A DNA stretch of 64,000 nt from Halomonas denitrificans (GCF_003056305.1 NZ_PYVX01000001.1:434001-498000), one strand, 5' to 3'; counted from the first letter of the stretch, positions 22,623 to 32,546 are shown. A program made the numbers and translations. The notes: generated by a model not told the origin, from the letters alone.

Positions 22623-22646
22623 AGGGACTCTCTTGAAGGTACTAAC

Positions 22647-23705
22647 GTGAAGGTCTTTGCCGACAAGCTCGAGGATGCGCTGGCCAAGAAGCTGCCCCCG
22701 GTGGTGATCGTCGCCGGCGAGGAGCCGCTGCAGCACATGGAGGCCTGCGACGCCGTGCGCCGCGCGGCGCGCCAGGCAGGGGTCGAGGAACGGGAGGTCC
22801 TGCACGTCGAGGCCAACTTCGCCTGGGGCCGCCTGACCGAGGCGGCCGCCAGCCTGTCGCTGTTCGCCACGCGCCGGCTCATCGAGGTGCGCCTGGGCAG
22901 CAGCAAGCCGGGCCAGGAGGGAGGCAAGGCGCTGCGCGAGTACGCCGAGACCCTGCGCGACGGCGACGATATCCTGCTGCTCTCCACCGGCAAGCTCGAC
23001 TATCGCGAGCAGAAGAGCGCCTGGTTCAAGGCGCTGGACAAGGTCGGGCTGTTCGTGCCGGTCTGGCCGGTGGACGCCTCGCGGCTGGGCTACTGGCTGC
23101 GCGATCGGGCCGGACACCACGGCCTCTCGCTGGATCTCGACGCCGCCCGCCTGCTCGGCGAGCGCACCGAAGGCAACCTGCTGGCCGCCGACCAGGAACT
23201 GCAGAAGCTGGCCCTGCTGCTGCCGGCGGGGGCGCGCGTCGGCCCCCGCGAGGTCGCCGGCGGCGTGGAGGACAGCGCCCGCTACGACGTCTTCACCCTG
23301 ATGGATGCCTGCCTCAAGGGCGAGCGCGCCCGGGTCTCGCGCATCATGGCCGGCCTGCGCGGCGAGGGCGTCGAGGCGCCCATCGTGCTGTGGGCTCTGG
23401 CCCGGGAGCTGCGCATCCTGCTCTCCCTGCACCAGCACCTGGACCAGGGCCAGAGCCTCGAGCACGCCTGCAAGGCCCAGAAGCCGCCGATCTTCGAGAA
23501 GCGGCGCCCGGCCTACCAGCAGGCCATCGCCCGGCTGCCGCTGAAGCGGCTGCACAAGCTGCTGCTGTTCGCCCAGCGCCTGGACCTCGCCATCAAGGGC
23601 GGCAGCCGCGTGCCGCTCTGGGACGGCCTGCACGATCTGGCGCTGACGCTGGCCGGCGGACGGGGCCTGCTGGCCGAGCTGCCCTCCTCCTACCGCATCG
23701 GCTGA
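22647..23705 (+). CDS. holA: DNA polymerase III delta subunit
   Basis: Clamp-loader subunit that opens the beta clamp. 352 residues starting at GTG (22647) with GAAGGT 6 bp upstream. N-terminal AAA+-like fold ([21 protein letters not shown]. coli HolA has a similar non-canonical P-loop region), middle part with LLSTGKLDYREQKSAWFK, and C-terminal helical collar domain. 24 bp after lptE. Length is close to E. coli (343). Confidence 0.96.
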   Translation: MKVFADKLEDALAKKLPPVVIVAGEEPLQHMEACDAVRRAARQAGVEEREVLHVEANFAWGRLTEAAASLSLFATRRLIEVRLGSSKPGQEGGKALREYAETLRDGDDILLLSTGKLDYREQKSAWFKALDKVGLFVPVWPVDASRLGYWLRDRAGHHGLSLDLDAARLLGERTEGNLLAADQELQKLALLLPAGARVGPREVAGGVEDSARYDVFTLMDACLKGERARVSRIMAGLRGEGVEAPIVLWALARELRILLSLHQHLDQGQSLEHACKAQKPPIFEKRRPAYQQAIARLPLKRLHKLLLFAQRLDLAIKGGSRVPLWDGLHDLALTLAGGRGLLAELPSSYRIG

Positions 23706-23755
23706 GTCCGTTGACCGTTCAGGGCCCTACAAGGGCATGAAATTTCACGTCATTT

Positions 23756-23771
23756 CGTCCTATACTGGACG
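23756..23771 (+). promoter_or_regulatory. TATACT -10 box inside a short dyad, upstream of the PA2779-type gene
   Basis: TATACT (23761-23766) is flanked by CGTCC and GGACG, forming a perfect 5-bp dyad with the -10 box as its centre. It lies 86 bp before the ATG at 23857. The -35 region (TGAAAT at 17-bp spacing) is poor, so an activator may be needed. The spacer between holA and this gene holds no other gene. Confidence 0.45.
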
Positions 23772-23856
23772 GGCATCGTACTCTGCCGGGCTGCACGGAC
23801 GCAGCGCTGACGGAGCCTGGAGCCGGAAGCCAATCCCAAGAAGAAGGAACACCGAG

Positions 23857-24255
23857 ATGATGAAGAAGATCTGCCGTTACTTGAGCCCGCTGCTGATCGT
23901 CGCCCTGGTGCTGGGCAGCCTGCCGGTGGCCGCGGCCCCGGTGACCCCGGGCAGCGACCTGATCACCACCCAGGACGTGCTGAACGCCGAGCGCTCGCAG
24001 GGCGATCGCGAACGCATTCAGGCCATCCTCGCCCGGGACGATGTCCAGGAGCAGCTGGTCGCCCAGGGCGTCGATCCCGCCGAGGTGGAGGCCCGCGTGG
24101 CCGCCCTCTCCGACGCGGAAGCCGCCCAGATGGCGGATCAGCTCGAGCAGCTCCCCGCCGGAGCCAGCGTGGTCGGCGCCCTGTTCGCCGTCTTCGTGAT
24201 CCTGCTGGTCACCGACATCCTCGGCCTGACCAATGTCTTCCCGTTCACGCGCTGA
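23857..24255 (+). CDS. PA2779-family small secreted/membrane protein
   Basis: 132 residues from the ATG at 23857 (AAGGA upstream). A signal peptide (residues 1 to about 27, ending PVAAA) is followed by a charged helical domain (about 30-100) and a C-terminal hydrophobic segment (about 105-126) ending NVFPFTR. Matches the layout of the Pseudomonas PA2779 family, of unknown function. The sequence PAGA just before the hydrophobic segment resembles a Gly-Ala processing site of the kind cut by C39 peptidases. The next gene, 13 bp away, encodes a C39-like peptidase, so enzyme and substrate is one possibility (inference). Confidence 0.82.
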   Translation: MMKKICRYLSPLLIVALVLGSLPVAAAPVTPGSDLITTQDVLNAERSQGDRERIQAILARDDVQEQLVAQGVDPAEVEARVAALSDAEAAQMADQLEQLPAGASVVGALFAVFVILLVTDILGLTNVFPFTR

Positions 24256-24268
24256 GTGAGAGCCCCGC

Positions 24269-25249
24269 ATGATGGCATGCCTTGACCGGCAGCGAGCCAG
24301 CGCCCCCCTGCAGAACGCCCGCCTCGCGGGCGTTCTCGCGTTGGCACTAATGATGCTCGTGATGACCGGCTGCGCCTCCACGCCGCGGCTGGCCGAGTCC
24401 ACCCAGCAGAGCCTGCCCCGCCAGACCCTCCTCGAGGACGTCCCCTTCCACGGGCAGCGCGACTACCAGTGCGGCCCCGCCTCGCTGGCCATGGTGCTCA
24501 ACGCCGCCGGCGTGCCGGTGACGGTCGACACCCTGATCCCCCAGGTCTTCCTACCCGGCCGCGAGGGCAGCGTCCAGCCCGAGATGCTGGGCACCGTGCG
24601 TCGCCAGGGGCGCATCCCCTTCCGGATCGACGGCACCCTCGACGCCCTGCTCACCGAGATCGATGCCGGCCACCCGGTGGTGGTGATGCAGAACCTCTCG
24701 CTGCCGGCCTGGCCGGTCTGGCACTACGCGGTGGCCATCGGCTTCGACCGTGACGAGAAGACCCTGACGCTGCACAGCGGCATGGAGCCCGAGCGCCTCG
24801 AGTCCTTCAAGCGCTTCGATGCCACCTGGGCCCGCAGCGACCGCTGGGCCTTCATCGCCCTGCCCCCGGGCGAGCTGCCGGCCACCGGCGACGGCCGGGA
24901 TGCCCTGGACGCCATCGCCGACTTCGAGCGGGCCCAGGGGGCCCGGGCCGCCCTGCCCGCCTGGGAGGCGCTGGTGGCGCGCCATCCGGACCTTGCCATG
25001 GGCCATTTCGCCCTGGGCAATGCCCGCCATGCGGCCGGCGACGCCGCCGGCGCCCTCGAGGCCTTCGCCGACGCCGTGAGGGCGGACCCCGAGCTCGCCG
25101 TCGCCTGGCTCAACCTGGGGCTGCTGCAGCGCGACCAGGGTAGCCCCGGCGAGGCGCGCGCGGCCCTCGAGCGGGCCGCCGCCCTCCCCGGGCCCTGGCA
25201 GGAGCAGGCGCGGGAGGTCCTCGCGGACCTGACGAGACGGACCGGATGA
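24269..25249 (+). CDS. PA2778-family C39-like cysteine peptidase lipoprotein with TPR
   Basis: 326 residues. Lipoprotein signal with lipobox VMTGC (Cys35). C39-like peptidase domain at about 55-175: Q63 and C68 in GQRDYQCGPASLAMVL, H152 in VWHYAVAIG. The third catalytic residue is not obvious, because the usual Asp-Pro position reads LTLHSG. The C-terminal part (about 205-320) has TPR-type repeats (HFALGNARHAAGDAAGALEAF, AWLNLGLLQRDQGSPGEARAA). Predicted to act at the periplasmic face of a membrane. It is co-transcribed with the preceding small protein. The substrate is unknown. Confidence 0.85.
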   Translation: MMACLDRQRASAPLQNARLAGVLALALMMLVMTGCASTPRLAESTQQSLPRQTLLEDVPFHGQRDYQCGPASLAMVLNAAGVPVTVDTLIPQVFLPGREGSVQPEMLGTVRRQGRIPFRIDGTLDALLTEIDAGHPVVVMQNLSLPAWPVWHYAVAIGFDRDEKTLTLHSGMEPERLESFKRFDATWARSDRWAFIALPPGELPATGDGRDALDAIADFERAQGARAALPAWEALVARHPDLAMGHFALGNARHAAGDAAGALEAFADAVRADPELAVAWLNLGLLQRDQGSPGEARAALERAAALPGPWQEQAREVLADLTRRTG

Positions 25250-25276
25250 TGCGGTGCTGATCGAGAGAGGCTGACC

Positions 25277-25717
25277 ATGAGCTACGACATCGCGCTCAAG
25301 CGCATCTATCAAGCGATCGACGACGAGGACGGCGCCCGGGTGCTGGTCGACCGCCTCTGGCCGCGCGGCAAGCGCCGCGAGGGGCTCGCCCTCACCGACT
25401 GGTACCGGGACGCTTCCCCCTCTCCGGCCCTGCGCCGGCAGTATCACCAGCAGGCGATCAGCGCGGAGGTGTTCGCCGCCCGCTACCGGGGAGAGCTCAG
25501 GGATGCGCCGGAGAGCCTGGCGCCGCTGATGCGCCACGCCCGCCAGGGGCGGCTGACACTGCTCTCGGCGGCACGGAATCTAGAGGACTCCTACCTGCCG
25601 ATCCTGCGGGAGGCGATCCTGCAGGGACTCCATAGCGAAGACGCCGAGGATCTCGAGCCGGCCTCGCCGCCCTGTCTGGCCCATCGACTCACGGATGGGC
25701 AGGCCCCCGAGGCTTAG
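25277..25717 (+). CDS. DUF488 family protein (YeaO-like)
   Basis: 146 residues starting MSYDIALKRIYQ. The family signature VLVDRLWPRGKRREGL is clear at about residues 22-37; further matches are the W-Y-R-D-A segment and LTLLSAARNLEDSYLPIL. DUF488 proteins are small soluble proteins without an assigned function. 27 bp after the peptidase gene and followed by a strong terminator, so it may be the last gene of that unit, though functional linkage is not shown. Confidence 0.88.
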   Translation: MSYDIALKRIYQAIDDEDGARVLVDRLWPRGKRREGLALTDWYRDASPSPALRRQYHQQAISAEVFAARYRGELRDAPESLAPLMRHARQGRLTLLSAARNLEDSYLPILREAILQGLHSEDAEDLEPASPPCLAHRLTDGQAPEA

Positions 25718-25747
25718 CGCGTCCAGCTCCTGCTCAACTGCGGCACC

Positions 25748-25786
25748 AAAAAAAGGATCAAGGGCGGCAACGCCCTTGAGCCTTTT
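25748..25786. terminator. Strong bidirectional terminator
   Basis: A 16-bp stem with one mismatch (25751-25766 with 25771-25786, GCAA loop). It ends in TTTT on the plus strand and seven T on the minus strand. It serves the DUF488 gene (plus) and nqrM (minus), which converge here. Confidence 0.9.
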
Positions 25787-25810
25787 GCGTGATGGCGGTC
25801 GCCTGCGCCG

Positions 25811-26065
25811 TTAACGACGAGTCGCGTCGTACCCCAGGTCGGCGCCACGGCTCTCGTCGCTGCGGCGACGGGCGCTGCCACGCTTGCGGTTCTCCTCCTC
25901 GCAGACCTCGTCCTTGCCGCCGCAGACATCGCACCCCTCCTTGAGTCCGAGCTGATTGAGGCCGCCGCAGGTGCCGGCGATGGGCTTGCGCCCCATGATC
26001 ACGCCGATGGCCATGGCGGCGACGATGAGCAGCATGAAGGCGAGTACCACCAGGAACAGGGTCAT
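25811..26065 (-). CDS. nqrM: Na+-NQR maturation protein NqrM
   Basis: 84 residues from the ATG at 26065 (MTLFLVVLAFMLLIVAAMAIGVIMGRKPI). One membrane helix, then the cysteine-rich motif CGGLNQLGLKEGCDVCGG with a further Cys in EVCEEE. NqrM is needed to build the NqrD/NqrE iron centre of Na+-NQR. The gene lies 218 bp after nqrF, and a hairpin after nqrF suggests some independence. The frame extends 40 codons upstream without family similarity. Confidence 0.93.
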   Translation of the reverse strand: MTLFLVVLAFMLLIVAAMAIGVIMGRKPIAGTCGGLNQLGLKEGCDVCGGKDEVCEEENRKRGSARRRSDESRGADLGYDATRR

Positions 26066-26238
26066 GTCGTATCTCCTCGAGAGCGAAAAAGGCTTGGCGT
26101 CACGCCGTGTGACAGCGTGGGACCGTGTGAGGTCCATGGCGTCGACGTTCTGGTGCCTGAGATGACGACCGGGGGCGATCGTCATGTCGGGCGGCAGAAG
26201 CAGGAGTGGAGATCAGGGATCGCCGCCCCGATGCAAAG

Positions 26239-26260
26239 GGGCCGGCCTCTCGGCCGGCCC
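26239..26260 (-). terminator. Hairpin downstream of nqrF
   Basis: GGGCCGGCC (26239-26247) pairs with GGCCGGCCC (26252-26260) around TCTC. It is 24 bp beyond the nqrF stop. On the minus strand it is followed by CCTTTGC, a weak U-tract. It probably ends most nqrABCDEF transcripts before nqrM. Confidence 0.6.
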
Positions 26261-26283
26261 GGGGTGCCGCGTGTCGCTCGAAA

Positions 26284-27516
26284 TCAGCCGCCGAAGTCGT
26301 CCAGCAGGATGTTCTCGGGCTCGACGCCCATGTCGACCAGCAGCTTGATCACCGAGGCGTTCATCATGGGCGGCCCGCACATGTAGTACTCGCAGTCCTC
26401 GGGGGCCGGATGGTCCTTGAGGTAGTTCTCGTAGAGGACGTTGTGGATGAAGCCGGTCGGCCCCTCCCAGTTGTCCTCCGGCTGCGGGTCGGAGAGCGCC
26501 AGGTGCCACTCGAAGTTCGGGAACTCCTCGGCCAGCTGGTCGTACTCCTCGTTGTAGAAGGTCTCGCGCCAGGAGCGCGCGCCGTACCAGAAGCTGATCT
26601 TGCGATCGGTCTTGAGACGCTTGAGCTGATCGAAGATGTGGCTGCGCATCGGCGCCATGCCCGCACCGCCGCCGATGAAGATCATCTCGGCATCGGTGTC
26701 CTTGGCGAAGAACTCGCCGAACGGCCCCATCACGGTGACCTTGTCACCCGGCTTCAGGGAGAAGACGTAGGTGGACATCAGGCCCGGCGGATGGCTGGAG
26801 TTGGGCGGCGGCGTGGCGATACGGATGTTGAACTTGAGGATACCCTTCTCGTCCGGGTAGTTCGCCATGGAGTAGGCGCGGATGATCTCCTCGTTGTTCT
26901 TGTGGGAGATGTCGAACAGGCCGAACTTCTCCCAGTCGCCCCGGTACTCTTCCTCGATATCGAAGTCGGAGAACTTGATGTCGTAGGGCGGCGCCACCAG
27001 CTGCACGTAGCCGCCGGCGCGGAAGCCCACTTCCTCTCCTTCGGGGAGCTTCAGGTTGAGCTCCTTGATGAAGGTCGCCACGTTGGGGTTCTCGATGACC
27101 TCGCATTCCCACTTCTGGACACCGAAGACCTCTTCCGGCACCTCGATCTTCATGTCCTGCTTCACGGGCACCTGGCAGGAGAGGCGCCAGCCCTCCTTCT
27201 TCTCGCGCAGGGTGAAGTGCGACTCCTCGGTGGGCAGGATGGAGCCGCCGCCCTCCTCGACCCGGCACTTGCACTGGGCACAGGAGCCACCGCCGCCGCA
27301 GGCGGAGGAGAGGAAGATGCCGTTGGCCGCGAGGGTGTTGAGCAGCTTGCCGCCGGCCTGGGTGGTCAGGGTGTGCTGGGGATCGCCGTTGACCTCGATG
27401 GTCACGTCCCCGGTACTGACGAGCTTGCTGCGGGCGGCCAGGATCACCGCGGTCAGACCGATGATGATCACGGTGAACATGACCACACCGAGCAAGATGA
27501 CTGTTGTATCAACCAT
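26284..27516 (-). CDS. nqrF: Na+-translocating NADH:quinone reductase subunit F
   Basis: Electron-entry subunit: oxidises NADH via FAD and a [2Fe-2S] cluster. 410 residues. An N-terminal membrane anchor (about 6-27), a ferredoxin domain with C73, C79, C82 and C114 ([10 protein letters not shown] ... SCQ), the FAD motif RAYSMAN, and the NAD-binding [12 protein letters not shown]-terminus [15 protein letters not shown] is typical. Last of six nqr genes in order A to F. 69 bp after nqrE. Confidence 0.98.
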   Translation of the reverse strand: MVDTTVILLGVVMFTVIIIGLTAVILAARSKLVSTGDVTIEVNGDPQHTLTTQAGGKLLNTLAANGIFLSSACGGGGSCAQCKCRVEEGGGSILPTEESHFTLREKKEGWRLSCQVPVKQDMKIEVPEEVFGVQKWECEVIENPNVATFIKELNLKLPEGEEVGFRAGGYVQLVAPPYDIKFSDFDIEEEYRGDWEKFGLFDISHKNNEEIIRAYSMANYPDEKGILKFNIRIATPPPNSSHPPGLMSTYVFSLKPGDKVTVMGPFGEFFAKDTDAEMIFIGGGAGMAPMRSHIFDQLKRLKTDRKISFWYGARSWRETFYNEEYDQLAEEFPNFEWHLALSDPQPEDNWEGPTGFIHNVLYENYLKDHPAPEDCEYYMCGPPMMNASVIKLLVDMGVEPENILLDDFGG

Positions 27517-27585
27517 GTCGGTTTCCTATTGCTTGCGTTGCCTGGTCTCCGGCGGCGCGGACGCCGCCGGAAGAACACGAGCCTC

Positions 27586-28203
<618 letters not shown>

Positions 28204-28204
28204 G

Positions 28205-28873
28205 TTACACGGCCTCCTTCGGCTGGGTGTTGGCCTTCATGGTGAACTCGTTCTCCTCGATCTGCTCCGGGTTCAGCGCGCGCAACACCCAGATGATCAG
28301 GCCGATGATGAAGAACGCGGAGGGCGGCAGCAGCAGCAGGCCGTTGGGCACGTACCAGCCACCGTTCTGCACGGTCTCGAACACGGTGATGCCGAACACG
28401 CTGCCGGAGCCGAGCAACTCGCGGAAGAAGCTCACCACCATCAGGATGAAGCCATAGCCCAGGCCGTTGCCGATGCCGTCGAGGAAGCTCAGCAGCGGCG
28501 GGTTCTGCATGGCGAAGCCTTCGGCACGCCCCATCACGATGCAGTTGGTGATGATCAGGCCGACGAAGACCGAGAGCTGCTTGGACATCTCATAGGCGTA
28601 GGCCTTGAGGATCTGGTCCACCACGATGACCAGCGAGGCGATGATGGTCATCTGCACGATGATGCGGATGGCCGACGGGATCTGATGGCGCAGCAGCGAG
28701 ACGAACAGGTTCGACAGCGCCGTCACGAAGATCACCGCCATGGCCATGACCAGCGACACGCTCATGCTGCTGGTCACCGCCAGCGCCGAGCAGATCCCCA
28801 GGATCTGCAGGGCGATGGGGTTGTTCTTGAAGATGGGCGTCGTCAGAACGCCCTTGGGAGTCGGGGCAGACAT
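28205..28873 (-). CDS. nqrD: Na+-NQR subunit D
   Basis: 222-residue six-helix membrane subunit. Cys28 ([10 protein letters not shown]) and Cys111 ([12 protein letters not shown]) are the expected iron-centre ligands shared with NqrE. A short N-terminal extension ([10 protein letters not shown]) precedes the first helix. Two bp after nqrC. Confidence 0.98.
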   Translation of the reverse strand: MSAPTPKGVLTTPIFKNNPIALQILGICSALAVTSSMSVSLVMAMAVIFVTALSNLFVSLLRHQIPSAIRIIVQMTIIASLVIVVDQILKAYAYEMSKQLSVFVGLIITNCIVMGRAEGFAMQNPPLLSFLDGIGNGLGYGFILMVVSFFRELLGSGSVFGITVFETVQNGGWYVPNGLLLLPPSAFFIIGLIIWVLRALNPEQIEENEFTMKANTQPKEAV

Positions 28874-28875
28874 GA

Positions 28876-29697
28876 TCAGGCTCCTTCAGTGTCGTCGGAC
28901 GCGGTGGCCATTCCCTGAACCTCGGACCGGGAGATGTCCTCGCGGAACTTGGCCAGGTACTCGCCGAAGCCCTGCGGGCTGAGCCAGAACTGCAGGAGGT
29001 TGGAGACCCCCTTGCTGGTCAGCGAGGCGCCGGACAGCGCATCGACTTCGGTCTCGCTGCTGGCCCCGCCCTTCACGAGCTGAATGGCCGGCTGCACGCT
29101 ATCGTCTTCGGCAAAGATCTCCTTGCCTTCCCACTGGGCCTTCCAGCGCGGGTTGTCCACCTCGCCGCCCAGACCGGGGGTCTCGGAGTGCGAGTAGAAG
29201 GTGATGCCGTTGATGGTGTTGCCGTCACCCTGCACGGAGAGGTAGCCGCGCATCAAGCCCCACAGCCCCTGGCCGCGGATCGGCAGGATCAGCTGCTGGG
29301 GGTCGTCCGGGTTGCCCACCAGATAGACGGTGCTGTGCTTCTCCAGCCGCGACAGGCCGGCGATGTCCTTCTCGCCGGACAGCGTGCGGGACTGGGCCGG
29401 GTCCTTGGCCGCCTGGAAGCTGTTGTAGCTCTGCGGGTCGAAGTCGTCGGAATACTCGCCGGTCTCCAGGTTGACGACGCGCGGCGTGATCTGCTCGCTG
29501 TAGGCTTCCTCGATGTCCATGCCCGGCTCATAGAGGTCGGCCACGGCCAGGATGTTCGACTTGCGGTCGAGCTCCTGGTTGAGCTGCTGCTTGGAGCGCA
29601 GCGCCACGGCGGCGGTGGAGACGATGATCGAACACACGATACATAGTGCGAACGCCACCGTCAGGATCTTCTTGATGGAGTTGTTGCTCTGTGCCAT
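28876..29697 (-). CDS. nqrC: Na+-NQR subunit C (covalent FMN subunit)
   Basis: 273 residues: one N-terminal membrane helix (about 11-32) and a periplasmic FMN-binding domain. FMN is attached by ApbE through a phosphoester in the motif usually written SGAT; here the motif reads [12 protein letters not shown], with Ser225 (codon TCG, 29023-29025) where Thr225 lies in Vibrio NqrC. Start chosen at ATG 29697 ([14 protein letters not shown]), overlapping the nqrB stop by one base. The frame is open far upstream inside nqrB, but that part is a shadow. Confidence 0.97.
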   Translation of the reverse strand: MAQSNNSIKKILTVAFALCIVCSIIVSTAAVALRSKQQLNQELDRKSNILAVADLYEPGMDIEEAYSEQITPRVVNLETGEYSDDFDPQSYNSFQAAKDPAQSRTLSGEKDIAGLSRLEKHSTVYLVGNPDDPQQLILPIRGQGLWGLMRGYLSVQGDGNTINGITFYSHSETPGLGGEVDNPRWKAQWEGKEIFAEDDSVQPAIQLVKGGASSETEVDALSGASLTSKGVSNLLQFWLSPQGFGEYLAKFREDISRSEVQGMATASDDTEGA

Positions 29698-30923
29698 CAG
29701 GCAGTCTCCTCGGCCGGCACACCGGTGCGCTGCAGGCGGCGCTTGATGTTGGCCTGTACAAAGAAGTGGTCGATCAGCGGGGCGAACAGGTTGGCGAACA
29801 GGATCGCCAGCATGATGCCTTCGGGGAACGCCGGGTTGACGACGCGGATCAGCACGGTCATGACACCGATCAGGGCGCCGAAGATCAGTCGACCCTGGTT
29901 GGTCATGGAGGCGGAGACCGGGTCGGTGGCCATGAAGACCATGCCGAAGGCGAAGCCGCCGACCACCAGGTGCCAGTACCACGGCATGGCGAACATGGCG
30001 TTGGTGTCGGAGCCGATCAGGTTGAACAGCGCACTGGTCGCCACCATTCCCAGGAACACGCCCAGCATGATCCGCCAGGAGGCGATCTTGGTCCACAGCA
30101 GCACCGCGGCACCAATCAGGATCGCCAGGGTCGAGGTCTCGCCCACCGAGCCGGGCACGAAGCCGAGGAAGGCATCCCACCAGCTGAAGGTCTCGGACAG
30201 CGCGGTCATGCCCTCCTGGAAGGCCAGGGAGAGCGCCGTAGCGCCGGTGTAGCCGTCGGCCGCCACCCACACCGCATCACCGGAGATCTGTGCCGGATAG
30301 GCGAAGTAGAGGAAGGCGCGACCGGTCAGCGCCGGGTTGAGGAAGTTCTTGCCGGTGCCGCCGAAGATCTCCTTGCCGATCACCACGCCGAAGGTGATGC
30401 CGAGCGCCACCTGCCACAGCGGGATGGTGGCCGGCAGGATCAGGGCGAAGAGCACGGAGGTGACGAAGAAGCCCTCGTTGACCTCGTGGCCGCGCTTGAT
30501 GGCGAACAGCACCTCCCAGAAGCCGCCGACCACGAAGGTCACCAGGTAGATCGGCAGGAAGTAGGTGGCGCCGAGCACCAGGTTGGCCCACAGGCTGCTC
30601 GGGTCATGGCCGCCGGCGAGCGTCATGATGATCGCCTCGCGCCAGCCGCTCGGGGCGCCGAAGCCCTCGGCGATGGCCAGGTTGGCCTGCCAGCCGGCGT
30701 TCCACATGCCGAAGAACATCGCCGGGAAGGTGCACAGCCAGACGGTGATCATGATGCGCTTCAGGTCGATCCCGTCGCGCACGTGCGCCGTGGTCTTGGC
30801 CACGCTCGGCGGCGTGTAGAAGATGGTGTCCACCGCCTCGTAGAGGGGATAGAACTTCTCGTACTTGCCACCCTTGTGGAAGTGCGGCTCGAGATTATCG
30901 AGTGTCTGTCGGATAGCCATCAT
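29697..30923 (-). CDS. nqrB: Na+-NQR subunit B
   Basis: Main membrane subunit carrying covalent FMN and riboflavin and forming the Na+ pathway. 408 residues with about ten helices. The flavinylation motif [12 protein letters not shown] places FMN on Thr229. Two ATG codons occur in tandem; the first overlaps the nqrA stop (CATCA on the plus strand) by one base, so nqrA and nqrB are translationally coupled. A cytoplasmic N-terminal segment precedes the first helix. Confidence 0.98.
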   Translation of the reverse strand: MMAIRQTLDNLEPHFHKGGKYEKFYPLYEAVDTIFYTPPSVAKTTAHVRDGIDLKRIMITVWLCTFPAMFFGMWNAGWQANLAIAEGFGAPSGWREAIIMTLAGGHDPSSLWANLVLGATYFLPIYLVTFVVGGFWEVLFAIKRGHEVNEGFFVTSVLFALILPATIPLWQVALGITFGVVIGKEIFGGTGKNFLNPALTGRAFLYFAYPAQISGDAVWVAADGYTGATALSLAFQEGMTALSETFSWWDAFLGFVPGSVGETSTLAILIGAAVLLWTKIASWRIMLGVFLGMVATSALFNLIGSDTNAMFAMPWYWHLVVGGFAFGMVFMATDPVSASMTNQGRLIFGALIGVMTVLIRVVNPAFPEGIMLAILFANLFAPLIDHFFVQANIKRRLQRTGVPAEETA

Positions 30924-32272
30924 CAGGCCTCTTTCTCGATCATGGTGAGATTGTCACGCAGGATGGGACCGTACTCGTACTTGCCGGGGCACACGTAGGT
31001 GCACAGCGCGAGGTCCTCTTCATCCAGCTCCAGGCAGCCCAGTGACATTCCCGTCTCGATATCGCCGACGATCAGCGTACGCAGCAGCTGGGTGGGCAGG
31101 ATGTCCAGCGGCATCACCTGCTCGTAGGCCCCCACCGGCACCATGGCGCGTTCGGAGCCGTTGGTCGAGGTGGTCGGGGCGTAGTTGCGCAGGCCCTTGA
31201 TCTTCGAGAGATAGATGCCCATCACCGAGTGGCGGTTGGCGCCGGGCGACATCCAGCCCATGAAGATGCGCTTGTTGCCTTCCTCGAGCAGGCTGATCTG
31301 ATGGTGGAAGCGCCCCACGTAGCAGAGGCTCCCCTCGGCGGTGAATCCTGAGAACACCGAACCGGAAATCACGCGGGTTCCGGTGGGTTCGACGACTTCA
31401 CCGTCGAGCAGTTCCTCGGTGCTGGCCCCGAGGCGGGTGCGCAGCAGGCGCGGATTCTTGGCGCGCGGGCCACCCACGGCGATCACGCGGTTGACGTCGA
31501 GCTTGCCCTCGGCGAACAGCTTGCCGAAGGCGATGACGTCCTGATAGCCGAGGTGCCAGACGCGCTTGTGCAGGGCCACGGGCGAGAGATGGTGGATGTG
31601 GGTGCCCACGAGGCCGGCCGGATGCGGCCCGGCGAAGGTCTCCTGCTGGACGCCCTTGAGGTCGCCGCCCGGCACGCGCGCCTCGGGCGCCGTGCAGAGG
31701 TAGACCTGCCCCTCGGTGAGGTGGGTCAGCACCTTCAGGCCATCCTCGAAGGCCTCGGCCTGCTCGTTGATGATCACGGCAGGATCGGCGGCCAGCGGAT
31801 GGGTATCGATGGCCGTCACGAAGATATCGGTCGGCGCGCTGTCGATGGCCGGCGTGCGCGAGAAGGGACGCGTGCGCAGCGCCGTCCACAGCCCCGACTC
31901 GACCAGCTGGTCGACGACGGTCTGGCGCTCCAGGCTCTCCAGCTTGTCGCGGCCGTGGGCGGTGAACTCGACCGCCTCCTCGGATTCGTCGACCTTGATC
32001 ACCACCGACAGCAGCTTGCGCTTCTCGCCACGGTTGATGGCGACGATCTCGCCGGCCGCCGGGGCCGTGAAGCGCACGCCATCGATCTTCTTGTCGGTGA
32101 AGAGAAGCTGGCCAAGCTTGACCCTGTCTCCCTCACGGACCTCCATGGTCGGCTTCATGCCGACGTAGTCGGTGCCCAGGACGGCCACATGGCGCACCGG
32201 CCGCGCATCCTCGATACGCGCCTCCGGCGTCCCCGCGATGGGGAGATCCAGGCCTTTCTTGACTTCGATCAT
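30923..32272 (-). CDS. nqrA: Na+-NQR subunit A
   Basis: Cytoplasmic subunit linked to quinone binding. 449 residues from the ATG at 32272 ([17 protein letters not shown]); homologues start here although the frame is open 52 codons upstream. Typical segments are [24 protein letters not shown] and GSVFSGF. The C-terminus has [18 protein letters not shown]. First gene of nqrABCDEF, behind a clear sigma70-type promoter and a 5' leader of about 120 nt. Confidence 0.98.
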   Translation of the reverse strand: MIEVKKGLDLPIAGTPEARIEDARPVRHVAVLGTDYVGMKPTMEVREGDRVKLGQLLFTDKKIDGVRFTAPAAGEIVAINRGEKRKLLSVVIKVDESEEAVEFTAHGRDKLESLERQTVVDQLVESGLWTALRTRPFSRTPAIDSAPTDIFVTAIDTHPLAADPAVIINEQAEAFEDGLKVLTHLTEGQVYLCTAPEARVPGGDLKGVQQETFAGPHPAGLVGTHIHHLSPVALHKRVWHLGYQDVIAFGKLFAEGKLDVNRVIAVGGPRAKNPRLLRTRLGASTEELLDGEVVEPTGTRVISGSVFSGFTAEGSLCYVGRFHHQISLLEEGNKRIFMGWMSPGANRHSVMGIYLSKIKGLRNYAPTTSTNGSERAMVPVGAYEQVMPLDILPTQLLRTLIVGDIETGMSLGCLELDEEDLALCTYVCPGKYEYGPILRDNLTMIEKEA

Positions 32273-32313
32273 AGTCTCGCCCAGTTGATGGATCGGATAG
32301 ATGAAGAAAGGGG

Positions 32314-32329
32314 TTCGAATGGATTCGAA
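32314..32329. repeat. TTCGAA-N4-TTCGAA dyad in the nqrA leader
   Basis: Two copies of the palindrome TTCGAA are separated by TGGA, and GAATTC overlaps the right copy. It lies 42-57 bp upstream of the nqrA ATG and about 65 bp downstream of the predicted start of transcription. It could be a repressor site or form a short RNA hairpin; no known regulator is assigned. Confidence 0.5.
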
Positions 32330-32398
32330 TTCTTCTGTTTTCAGTACGTTACCAGACAGGCCCGAGGCTCGCTCGAACCACCCCGAAAAATCCACCGT

Positions 32399-32427
32399 AT
32401 TATAAAGACAAGCGTCAGGGATGACCA
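32399..32427 (-). promoter_or_regulatory. Predicted sigma70 promoter of nqrABCDEF
   Basis: On the minus strand TGGTCA (32422-32427), 17 bp, then a perfect TATAAT (32399-32404). Transcription should start near 32391, giving a leader of about 120 nt. Confidence 0.65.
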
Positions 32428-32511
32428 CCTGCCCTTAGGTCGCAAAGCGCGCCACCATGCAAGGGGTAACGATGTCGCAGGCCGCGCCGCACCCGCCGCG
32501 ACCGGCAACGC

Positions 32512-32546
32512 AAAACCCCCGCGGGAGCCAGGCTCCAGCGGGGGTT
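32512..32546 (-). terminator. Terminator of the GAPDH gene
   Basis: AACCCCCGC (32514-32522) pairs with GCGGGGGTT (32538-32546), with an inner GGAGC/GCTCC helix. On the minus strand it is followed by TTTT then GCG. About 75 bp after the GAPDH stop. Confidence 0.85.

Noticed and set aside
28876..30270. Fusion of nqrC with a 190-residue upstream domain
   Set aside because: The upstream part is out of frame with, and fully inside, nqrB. NqrC homologues start at MAQSNNS (29697).
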